Below, piece by piece: positions 1 to 6,206 of a DNA stretch of 48,786 bases (position 1 is its first letter; each line of letters begins with the position of its first letter). Where the stretch lies: IMG/VR virus record IMGVR_UViG_3300042154_003331, positions 1 to 48,786 of that record. One strand, given 5' to 3'. A program made the translations under genes and the position numbers. The notes beneath the pieces were generated by a model. The model made no database searches and was not told the origin of the DNA. It saw only the letters and a list, made by a program, of their open reading frames with translations. This DNA is from a virus.

Positions 1-43
1 CTATGCTCAATAGTATATTAACGCCCCTATCTTTTGGCTTCAT
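1..43 (-). CDS. small protein, N-terminal fragment cut by window edge
   Basis: An ATG at 43 reading leftwards gives 14 codons (MKPKDRGVNILLSI) before the window ends. A host-type promoter box lies just upstream at 70-77, so the start is reasonable. If the molecule is circular, the gene would continue into the open frame that ends at 48709. A direct join of the two window ends puts them out of frame and would stop after 18 residues, so a few bases may be missing or the two pieces may be unrelated. Function unknown. Confidence 0.35.
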   Translation of the reverse strand, partial: MKPKDRGVNILLSI

Positions 44-69
44 ATCGGTAAGTATTTATGTAATGGCAG

Positions 70-100
70 CAAAGATATAAAGACAATACCAAACAAAAAG
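70..100 (-). promoter_or_regulatory. host-type promoter, leftward
   Basis: On the minus strand TATCTTTG (77-70) matches the Bacteroidota -7 consensus TAnnTTTG. Upstream lie CTTT at 100-97 (19 bp spacing) and TTTG at 97-94 (16 bp spacing). It points at the ATG at 43, giving a leader of about 20 nt. It would drive the leftward early/replication arm if the molecule is circular. Confidence 0.45.
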
Positions 101-166
101 ACATTACAATAAAGATATTTGCGCAAAGTGTTGATAATAAGGAACAAGGCAAAACGAGGTGCGAAA

Positions 167-202
167 GGGTAAAAGGGTAATAGGGGAAATAGGGGGAGGG
201 GG
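167..202 (+). other. G-rich tract with G-quadruplex pattern
   Basis: Runs of G at 167-169, 175-177, 183-186, 192-196 and 198-202 are separated by loops of 5, 5, 5 and 1 nt, which fits the G3+N1-7 four-repeat pattern. It ends directly in the 23-bp repeat copy at 198. A second, less regular G-rich tract (505-564) precedes the other copy. Confidence 0.5.
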
Positions 203-220
203 TTACCTCTCTTTCCCACT
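198..220 (+). repeat. 23-bp direct repeat, copy 1
   Basis: The pattern GGGGGTTACCT, two variable bases, CTTTCCCACT occurs here and again at 560-582, 362 bp apart in the same orientation, each time right after a G-rich tract. The tail contains the shorter TTTCCCACT motif, which also occurs alone at 244 and 286. Function unknown; protein-binding sites of an origin or promoter control region are plausible. Confidence 0.65.
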
Positions 221-243
221 TTCACTACCAAAACACACTACAA

Positions 244-295
244 TTTCCCACTTGATAGGCTAAAACTTATTCAATTTGGTAGATGTTTCCCACTT
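244..295 (+). repeat. two further TTTCCCACTT motifs
   Basis: TTTCCCACTT occurs at 244-253 and 286-295, in addition to 212-221 and the variant TTTCCCACTC at 574-583. All four are in the same orientation within 370 bp. A reverse-orientation GTGGGAAA lies at 859-866, directly before the start codon of the first gene, which may point to binding by that gene's RepL-like product. Confidence 0.5.
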
Positions 296-559
296 TGATA
301 CGATTTGCAGTGTAAAAGCGTTACGGGTTATCTGTTACGTTGGTCCCGTTTGGTCCTAATGAAATTACCATAAGCACACAGGTGCTATATATATAGGTAG
401 AGAGAGCACAAGTAGCACAACAACAAGGAAGGACAAACACTCAGCACGTGAAGGAGTGAAGGGATAACAAGGGATTGAAAGCAAAAGTTTAAATTTGAAG
501 TCAAGGGTACTCGGGGAAGGATTCGGGATTCGGTGGAGAGGGGATAGGGTGGAATTGAG

Positions 560-582
560 GGGGGTTACCTAACTTTCCCACT
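560..582 (+). repeat. 23-bp direct repeat, copy 2
   Basis: Second copy of the repeat described at 198-220; only the two central bases differ. It follows the G-rich tract at 505-564 and is followed by a pyrimidine run CTCTCTCTCTC near 601. Confidence 0.65.
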
Positions 583-805
583 CATATGTTTCCTAAAAAC
601 CTCTCTCTCTCACTTATGTGTTCCCCATTTTGTGTTTGTCTTCTATCTTGTCTGTAAACCACGTCAAATTTCTGACGCGTAAAAAAAGCGTGAAGACTCT
701 TTGTGGTAAAGGCTTTGAGTATGATTTTTTAGTAGCAAAAAGGAACTGCGTGATAGTAAAAGGGTTATGACAATACTTTTTTGTTTGTAAAAAGAGGTTA
801 TAAGT

Positions 806-836
806 GTTGTTGGTATTGGTTTTTGTTGTATTTTTG
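806..836 (+). promoter_or_regulatory. host-type promoter for the left operon
   Basis: TATTTTTG at 829-836 matches TAnnTTTG. GTTG at 806-809 lies 19 bp upstream and matches the TTTG box with one change. Transcription would begin about 25 nt before the ATG at 868. Confidence 0.5.
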
Positions 837-867
837 TTGCGTCAAAAAACTGATTTAGGTGGGAAAT

Positions 868-1308
868 ATGCCAAAACGTAGATATTTAGAAGAAGAGTTA
901 GGGGTCAATAATTTGAGTGTTTGTAAGATGGTACATAGTAGGAGGGCTATTGTAAATAATGTTATTGTTAATAGGGAGTCGGAGCCTTATGTACGTTTCT
1001 TTTCTAATGCCCACAATGTAGATATGATTATGGGATTGAGTGGTGGTAGTGTAAAGTTATTGTGGTATGCTATGGCGAATATCTGTTATGGCGATAACTA
1101 TGTTATAATTAATGTAAAGCGGTTTATGAAGAAGGCAGATGTAAGGAGTATGACTTCTTATAGGTCTTATGTAAGGGAGTTGATAGATGCTAAGGTGTTT
1201 GCTAAGACGAACATAGACGATGTGTTTTATTTTGACCATAATTTATTTTTTAAGGGGAGCAGGGTTAATAATTTAGATAGCGCATTAATTATAACCGACA
1301 ATGTGTAA
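868..1308 (+). CDS. RepL-like winged-helix protein
   Basis: A 146-residue protein. The stretch from about residue 58, SGGSVKLLWYAMANI, through a helix-turn-helix-like middle to FYFDHNLFFKGSR resembles the RepL plasmid replication family: a winged helix that ends in a 'NPdlffkG' motif. Known RepL proteins initiate plasmid replication by binding DNA. A GTG at 859 is also in frame, but it lies inside a GTGGGAAA motif related to the repeats upstream, so I choose the ATG at 868. It overlaps the next gene by 8 nt. It could equally be a transcription regulator of the divergent control region; replication is inferred from family and position only. Confidence 0.5.
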   Translation: MPKRRYLEEELGVNNLSVCKMVHSRRAIVNNVIVNRESEPYVRFFSNAHNVDMIMGLSGGSVKLLWYAMANICYGDNYVIINVKRFMKKADVRSMTSYRSYVRELIDAKVFAKTNIDDVFYFDHNLFFKGSRVNNLDSALIITDNV

Positions 1309-1510
1309 GTATGTGTTTGTGGTAAATAAAGGCATTAAGGAAGTGTGGTATGATGGTGCTTTAGTGAAGAGATGGCTCGGCAATCCATTAGCAAGCGATA
1401 TAGCTATGTTTATTTACGAGAACAACTGGCATAAGAATATGAATGTTGCAGATAATGTGTGGCGGGAGTATTTGATAAAAGAGATAAAAAAATTAATAAA
1501 TTTGAAATAA
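1301..1510 (+). CDS. hypothetical protein, 69 residues
   Basis: The start overlaps the end of the RepL-like gene by 8 nt, so the two are probably translated together. The protein is basic at the C-terminus (KEIKKLINLK) and has no membrane segment or motif I recognise. The -33 box of the next promoter lies inside its last codons. Confidence 0.65.
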   Translation: MCKYVFVVNKGIKEVWYDGALVKRWLGNPLASDIAMFIYENNWHKNMNVADNVWREYLIKEIKKLINLK

Positions 1511-1531
1511 TGATATTAAGTATTATCTTTG
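1501..1531 (+). promoter_or_regulatory. perfect host-type promoter
   Basis: TTTG (1501-1504), exactly 19 bp, then TATCTTTG (1524-1531) is a full match to the Bacteroidota vegetative promoter. Transcription should start near 1536-1540, giving a leader of about 90 nt before the ATG at 1629. Confidence 0.75.
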
Positions 1532-1536
1532 TCATA

Positions 1537-1622
1537 CAAAAGCACTCTGACTGCTTATAAAGATATTGCCCGATTGAATTATGTAGAGGTCAGAGCCTAC
1601 ATTTTTTAAGAGGGCTTTTTTA
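1537..1622 (+). ncRNA. structured leader or small RNA with terminator
   Basis: CTCTGAC (1545-1551) pairs with GTCAGAG (1589-1595). A small hairpin GTAG/CTAC (1583-1600) is followed by ATTTTTT. AGCC (1594-1597) pairs with GGCT (1613-1616) followed by TTTTTT. The first and last stems share bases 1594-1595 and cannot form fully together, as in an antiterminator/terminator pair. The last U run ends 7 nt before the ATG at 1629. Either an attenuated leader or a separate RNA of about 85 nt; no known riboswitch is recognised. Confidence 0.45.
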
Positions 1623-1628
1623 ATTATT

Positions 1629-1919
1629 ATGAACAAAACATATATACGGAAAAGGAAAACAAAAAGCACTTGCGTTACCCAAGAGTTTATTGAAAGCTTT
1701 GGGTTTATAAAGACAAGGTCTTGCGATAATATTGAAGAGTATCAAATTAATAAAAATGGGCATAAAATGGAATTAATTAATAATAACGGAAAATATAGTT
1801 TTGGCATTGTAAGCGCAATAAGCTTTAATTATTCTGCTGTTTTTTCTGAATACTTTTGCAAGACCCAATCAGAACTACGTTTTTTACTTACAAAAGGTCG
1901 TATTGACTGCTCGAAATAA
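1629..1919 (+). CDS. hypothetical protein, 96 residues
   Basis: Basic N-terminus (residues 1-12 rich in K and R), then a mixed alpha/beta body with four cysteines. No family recognised. It is the first gene behind the strong promoter at 1501 and its terminator-bearing leader, so its expression may be attenuated. The next gene begins 2 nt after its stop codon. Confidence 0.6.
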   Translation: MNKTYIRKRKTKSTCVTQEFIESFGFIKTRSCDNIEEYQINKNGHKMELINNNGKYSFGIVSAISFNYSAVFSEYFCKTQSELRFLLTKGRIDCSK

Positions 1920-1921
1920 TT

Positions 1922-2539
1922 ATGAAGCTAAATTCAAACATACCTTCTTTTAAAGCATTAGTTAGGAAGTCTTACTTTACTAAAAACAATGATGATGTTA
2001 ATGAGTTTTATAGCGTTTATGTTTTTGGCTTGCAGTCTTGTGCAGGAAAGATACTTACGTTTCACGTTATGGCTGACAATGGTATGGTTAGAAGTAGAGT
2101 ACCTATATCTGAAATATATACAAAGCTACCAACAGATGATATTCCTTTTAACTTTAAACAATTATGGGACTGCTTTAGTGAGAATGTTTCCGTTATAGAA
2201 TACGAGTTTTTGGTATCGCATAGAGCACAAATAGTGTTAAGGGATGGTAGTAAAGTGTGGGGAACGTATATATTTACCGTAGATTGGTTCAATAACCCAT
2301 ATAGCGATGAGCCATCAGATTATAAGTGCGGGCATATATTTAAGGCTGATGATGGATATTTGCTTTGCCAACCTAACAATAGAATATTTTGGAAAGATAG
2401 CAATTGGGTTACGAAGGCATTGCCAGAAGATTTAAAGCAATTTAAGGTAGATACAGAGCTATTGTCCGTAGAAAACCAATCAGACAGATGGATAACCGAA
2501 GACACAGACTCTTTTTACTACGATTTAAAAGAAAACTAA
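1922..2539 (+). CDS. hypothetical protein, 205 residues
   Basis: A soluble, acidic protein without recognisable catalytic motif or membrane segment; rich in aromatic residues (YDLKEN C-terminus, several W and F). It sits in a tight operon, 2 nt after the previous gene and touching the tiny gene at 2540. Function not recognised. Confidence 0.7.
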   Translation: MKLNSNIPSFKALVRKSYFTKNNDDVNEFYSVYVFGLQSCAGKILTFHVMADNGMVRSRVPISEIYTKLPTDDIPFNFKQLWDCFSENVSVIEYEFLVSHRAQIVLRDGSKVWGTYIFTVDWFNNPYSDEPSDYKCGHIFKADDGYLLCQPNNRIFWKDSNWVTKALPEDLKQFKVDTELLSVENQSDRWITEDTDSFYYDLKEN

Positions 2540-2605
2540 ATGGAAGAATTATTAGCTTGCATAAATAAAATAGAAAACACTATTGATAACTTTTTAAAAA
2601 TTTAA
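2540..2605 (+). CDS. possible 21-residue peptide
   Basis: An ATG directly follows the stop codon of the preceding gene and opens a frame of 21 codons (MEELLACINKIENTIDNFLK..). It fills an otherwise empty stretch of a tightly packed operon. The length is short enough that it could be chance. Confidence 0.3.
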   Translation: MEELLACINKIENTIDNFLKI

Positions 2606-2608
2606 TTC

Positions 2609-2749
2609 GTGGAAGAAAAAATTGTAGAAATTATGCTCAATGCAAATGAACTTGGTTATTTATTTCACTACGAAAGGGTAGCAGAAGAAATTTGTAAACT
2701 TTTATCAGAACAAAATAAAGCAACAGATTTTGAACACAACGATTATTAA
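2609..2749 (+). CDS. small acidic protein, 46 residues, GTG start
   Basis: A frame from GTG at 2609 to TAA at 2749 encodes a helical acidic peptide (MEEKIVEIMLNANELGYLFH at the start). An internal ATG at 2633 is an alternative start giving 38 residues. It fits exactly between the neighbours and ends 14 nt before the GroES-like gene. Function unknown. Confidence 0.5.
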   Translation: MEEKIVEIMLNANELGYLFHYERVAEEICKLLSEQNKATDFEHNDY

Positions 2750-2762
2750 ACATTTATAGGTT

Positions 2763-3377
2763 ATGCAATTATTGAACAACAGATTATTTATTAAGTTTTT
2801 AAGCGGTGGTGCCTTAAAAGAGAACTATGACATTGGCGATGGGCAGAAAATTTACATTGACCCTTCGTTTAACCCCGAACAACATAGTAGCGTATTGGCA
2901 AAAGTTGAGGAAAGCGGTATTGAGGGGATAGAGAAAGACGACATTGTAGCTGTAAGCTATCAAGTGGCATTTAGATATAAGGTTGTTGGCGAAACAAGGA
3001 TATATGAGAACGAGATAACATTACCCGATGGCAGAGAGGTGTTTGACGTGCCGTATGCGCTTGTTATAGCCGTTAAAAAAGAAGATGGGTACAAAGCTAT
3101 TGGCGAATATTGTTTGCTTAAAGAGAAGGCTATTGCAGAGGCTAAAACCGAAAGTGGTTTAATATTGCCTACATTAGCAGTTGAAGCGGAAAGCAAATGG
3201 TGTGAGGCAGAGTTTTTAAGCGGAGATTTAGATGCGGTAAAGGGAGAGATTGTAATGTTTGAGAAACCTTACCGAAGCGAATATGAGTTTGATTGGAATG
3301 AGAAATACCTTGTTATACCTAAGAGCTATATTTTACTTAAAAAAACGGAAGATGCCGAAGCCAATATTACTGATTAA
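2763..3377 (+). CDS. two-domain GroES-like (Cpn10) co-chaperonin
   Basis: The C-terminal half (about residues 118-195) reads like Cpn10: 'YCLLKEKAIAEAKTESGLIL', then VKGEIVMFEK, then EKYLVIPKSYILLKK, matching the GroES order K-x-G-G-I-x-L-P mobile loop, GDxVLF, 'eYLilresDILa'. The N-terminal half repeats the plan (LFIKF, KVEESG, IEKDDIVAVSY, VPYALVIAVK), so the protein appears to be two Cpn10 folds in tandem; normal GroES is about 97 residues. Phage Cpn10 proteins such as T4 gp31 work with host GroEL to fold the capsid protein, and the place just before terminase and head genes fits. The tandem arrangement is my reading, not tested by search. Confidence 0.6.
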   Translation: MQLLNNRLFIKFLSGGALKENYDIGDGQKIYIDPSFNPEQHSSVLAKVEESGIEGIEKDDIVAVSYQVAFRYKVVGETRIYENEITLPDGREVFDVPYALVIAVKKEDGYKAIGEYCLLKEKAIAEAKTESGLILPTLAVEAESKWCEAEFLSGDLDAVKGEIVMFEKPYRSEYEFDWNEKYLVIPKSYILLKKTEDAEANITD

Positions 3378-3588
3378 CTACCCAATACAAGATACTTTTG
3401 AAGAATACGAAAGGCTTGTTGTAAAATTGCAGGAGCAACTTAGCGATTATCACGTTATTGGACTCCCAAAGACAAAGGGAGATTTAGAAATTAAAGTAAA
3501 GAGTGCCGAACAAACACACGAATACGATATTTTAGAGGCTAAAGAAATAATTACAAACGCTGTAAAAACATATTTTATAAATGGCTAA
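3352..3588 (+). CDS. hypothetical protein, 78 residues
   Basis: I choose the ATG at 3352 (MPKPILLINYPIQDTF), which overlaps the end of the GroES-like gene by 26 nt; the frame stays open upstream to 3259 but that part lies within the previous gene. The body is alpha/beta with no recognised motif. It overlaps the next gene by 8 nt (ATGGCTAA), typical of translational coupling. Confidence 0.6.
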   Translation: MPKPILLINYPIQDTFEEYERLVVKLQEQLSDYHVIGLPKTKGDLEIKVKSAEQTHEYDILEAKEIITNAVKTYFING

Positions 3589-4165
3589 AGGAAATTGGAA
3601 AGAAAGATATAAGAATAGCTGCAATGGTATGCTAATTAGCCCATTTGTTGAGGGCTCATACAAAGAAGCGTACCCTATACTTAACGATATAGCTATTAGC
3701 GACAGGGTAACAGATTTGCATTACGACAATTATGTTAGGGCTTGTGCATTAATACTTGACCCCAATAGCCCAATACTTAAAGAATTTTCTACTTTAGAGA
3801 AGAGGCGGGAATATGTTTATATGTTTTTGCCTTATTTAGGGTACAAAGACAAAAATTTTGAAGTTGAATTGCTAAAAAAGGTTTACCGCAACACAGAATG
3901 GACATTGCTTTGTACAATCGACAACGTATTTGACGAGTTTACATCACGAGCAAATGAAGAATTGGCGAACACAGAGGAGCTTGATGCCGACAAAATGCTT
4001 AAAGCCGTACAATTAAAACGAAAGTACATTGACGATATGAAGGATATGATACAAATTAGAGAAGATTTGTACAAGAAGATATTTGTTGGCGATGAAGATT
4101 TAATGAAGATTGAGCGTGAGCAAGCATTGACCCCAGAGGCAATAGCAAAAAATAGAAGAAAATAA
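3581..4165 (+). CDS. hypothetical protein before terminase; small terminase candidate
   Basis: A 194-residue, mainly helical protein. Its C-terminal third (about 125-190) is charged and looks coiled-coil forming. It ends with basic residues (NRRK) and its stop codon overlaps the start of the large terminase by one base. The position directly before terL and the helical character fit a small terminase or DNA-recognition partner, but I see no clear helix-turn-helix, so this is inference from position. Confidence 0.45.
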   Translation: MAKGNWKERYKNSCNGMLISPFVEGSYKEAYPILNDIAISDRVTDLHYDNYVRACALILDPNSPILKEFSTLEKRREYVYMFLPYLGYKDKNFEVELLKKVYRNTEWTLLCTIDNVFDEFTSRANEELANTEELDADKMLKAVQLKRKYIDDMKDMIQIREDLYKKIFVGDEDLMKIEREQALTPEAIAKNRRK

Positions 4166-6174
4166 TGTACAAACCAATACCAAACGGGAGTAGTGTTTTT
4201 ATAAAACCCGTACCCGATGAAAAGCCCGTAGAATGTTTTATACCCCCCGTAGGTTTTATCCAAGACGAAACGGGAAAGCTAATAAAGATTGGCGTGGCAA
4301 GAAGGTCAAATATTTTTGCTGATTGCTATTGGGAGTTAGACAAACGATGGGCTTTATATAAACAATGGAAAGCCGAAGAAGATAAATTTAAAAAAGGGAA
4401 CCCCGATTTTCAACACTCCGAACTTACAAAGTTTATTAACGATTGTTGGCGGTACCGCTTGGGTGGCTTTTGGTTTTACAACAATGATGAGCCAACATAC
4501 ATTACGGGGCATTATTGGTACTACCTAAGCGTTTACTATATGGAAACGGGTAAGTTGCCCGAATACAGAAATTCCGACAAACTATTCTTTTATTTTTGGC
4601 AGTATTGTAAGGAATGTCCATATAGCTATGGTATGCTTTACCTTACGATGAGAAGACAGGGTAAGTCCAGTAAGGCGGGTGCTATTGCATTAGATATGAC
4701 ATCAAGCAATGCAAGCTTTAATAGTGGCATACAATCAAAGACTGATGACGATGCCAAGTCTTTATTTAGAAAAAACGTAATTGCCCCTTATAGAAAATTC
4801 CCTTACTTTTTTCAAGTAGCCAAAAGTAATATAGCTACAAATGGTAAAGTACCCGAAAAAGAATTGAGATTTATAGGCAATAAGAGCGATGAGATAGATG
4901 ACGAACTTGATAGCAAGGTAGATTTTAAGCCTTCGTTAGCCGTAGCCTATGATGGTAGCAGATTAGGTTTTTATATTGCAGACGAGGTTGGTAAGCCGCA
5001 AAACGTAGATATAAACCAACGATGGGACATTGTGCAGTTCTGTTTGCGTGATTTTGATGGTAGCATTATAGGTAAAACAATCCATACAACAACGGTTGAG
5101 GATATGGGCGGTGCCGCAGAAAAGCTAATGACGATGTGGCAAAACAGCGATGTTCATAGCATTACCGAAGATAAAAGACAAACGGGAACGGGAATGTTTA
5201 GGTTCTTTTTGCCAGCGCAAGAAAGCTTAGATGTAGATAAATATGGCAACCCGCTTGTAGAACAAAGTATGCAAAAGATACTTTCTGAAAGGAAAGCTAA
5301 GGAAAATGATAGCCGAGCATTGGCATCAGTAATCCGTAAAATGCCTACTACAATTAAGGAAGCGTTCCAATCAGATAGCGAGAATTGCGCCTTCAACCCC
5401 ATTATCCTTACTAAAAGGGAAGACGAATTGAAATGGACTAACGATGGTCTTTACGAAACGGGCAACTTTTATTGGGAGAATGATGAAGAGTTTGGTAAGG
5501 TAAGGTTTATTGAAAACCCCAATGGTAGATTTAAGGTAGCATACCACCCCGATGAGTCTATACGAAATGCACATATAATTAAATTTGGGTCAAGGATGCC
5601 GCTAAATAATGCCGAGTTTGCTGCGGGTGTCGATACATTTGACCATATATTAAAAGAGGGCGTAATGTCAAAGGGTGCAATTGTTGTAATTAAAAAAACA
5701 TCGCCTATGCACCCATCTTTGCTTGACGAAGGTGTTGCTTGTTTGTATAAGAATAGACCCGAAAATCCCGAAGACTTTTATATGGATGTGGTAAAATGCT
5801 TATTGTATTATGGTTGCGAAGCGTTAATCGAGGTAAATAAACCTGCACTACAATACTTTTTAAACAAAAAGGGATTAGAACACTACTCTGCATTGTTGCC
5901 ATCTAAAAACCAAAGAGGTATTTCGGCATCTACGCAATCAAATAGTTATTTGGCGGACATAACCGACCAATACATTAACAATTATTGCGATAAAGTAAAT
6001 TTTATAGACCTAATACAAGAGTGGAAAGCCTTTGATGTAGGCAATACTACCAAGTCGGATGTGGCGATGGCTTTTGGTTATGCAAGGATGCTTTGTAAAG
6101 TCAAAGAGGAAAAGCTGCAAAACAAAGCAAAAATCACAAACATTAAACAAATAATAAGTTGGTACAAGAATTAA
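4165..6174 (+). CDS. terL: terminase large subunit
   Basis: The DNA-packaging motor: an ATPase joined to a nuclease, acting at the portal. A Walker A-like motif RRQGKS lies at residues 163-168 and a Walker B-like YIADEVG around D273/E274. The nuclease half shows AGVDTFD with D490, EALIEV, and a last acidic residue D632 in KSDVAMAF. The length of 669 residues is at the long end for the family; an N-terminal extension of about 130 residues precedes the ATPase. It overlaps the preceding gene by one base, and a late-type promoter element follows at 6173, overlapping its stop codon. Confidence 0.88.
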   Translation: MYKPIPNGSSVFIKPVPDEKPVECFIPPVGFIQDETGKLIKIGVARRSNIFADCYWELDKRWALYKQWKAEEDKFKKGNPDFQHSELTKFINDCWRYRLGGFWFYNNDEPTYITGHYWYYLSVYYMETGKLPEYRNSDKLFFYFWQYCKECPYSYGMLYLTMRRQGKSSKAGAIALDMTSSNASFNSGIQSKTDDDAKSLFRKNVIAPYRKFPYFFQVAKSNIATNGKVPEKELRFIGNKSDEIDDELDSKVDFKPSLAVAYDGSRLGFYIADEVGKPQNVDINQRWDIVQFCLRDFDGSIIGKTIHTTTVEDMGGAAEKLMTMWQNSDVHSITEDKRQTGTGMFRFFLPAQESLDVDKYGNPLVEQSMQKILSERKAKENDSRALASVIRKMPTTIKEAFQSDSENCAFNPIILTKREDELKWTNDGLYETGNFYWENDEEFGKVRFIENPNGRFKVAYHPDESIRNAHIIKFGSRMPLNNAEFAAGVDTFDHILKEGVMSKGAIVVIKKTSPMHPSLLDEGVACLYKNRPENPEDFYMDVVKCLLYYGCEALIEVNKPALQYFLNKKGLEHYSALLPSKNQRGISASTQSNSYLADITDQYINNYCDKVNFIDLIQEWKAFDVGNTTKSDVAMAFGYARMLCKVKEEKLQNKAKITNIKQIISWYKN

Positions 6175-6193
6175 TATCGTATATTTTAGTATA
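6173..6193 (+). promoter_or_regulatory. late-type promoter element 1
   Basis: AATATCGTATATT at 6173-6185, four bases, then TATA at 6190-6193 (TAGA in the other four copies). Its first base lies 34 nt before the portal start codon. It is one of five copies in the window. Confidence 0.65.
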
Positions 6194-6206
6194 ATTAAGT
6201 GTATAT

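Larger units (their letters stand above)
44..867. other. divergent control region without convincing genes
   Basis: About 820 bp separate leftward transcription (below 43) from rightward transcription (from 868). It holds promoters at both edges, two G-rich tracts, a 23-bp direct repeat, four TTTCCCACT motifs, and short inverted repeats at 373-386 (AGCAC/GTGCT) and 662-677 (CGTCA/TGACG). The only long frame, on the minus strand at 40-231, overlaps the promoter and is the complement of a G-rich tract, so I do not call it. The position next to a RepL-like gene makes this a candidate origin or early regulatory region. Confidence 0.6.

Noticed and set aside
40-231. 63-residue frame on the minus strand in the left control region
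   Set aside because: It overlaps the leftward promoter, is Pro/Leu/Phe-rich because it is the complement of a G-rich tract, and resembles no protein.
1568-1616. tRNA-like look of the leader (GCCC...GGGC with a T-rich loop)
   Set aside because: There is no T-arm consensus, the anticodon stem does not pair, and there is no proper acceptor pairing; intrinsic terminator stems explain it better.
3259-3351. Upstream extension of the 78-residue gene
   Set aside because: It lies wholly within the GroES-like gene in another frame and has no protein-like character; the ATG at 3352 fits the overlap pattern.
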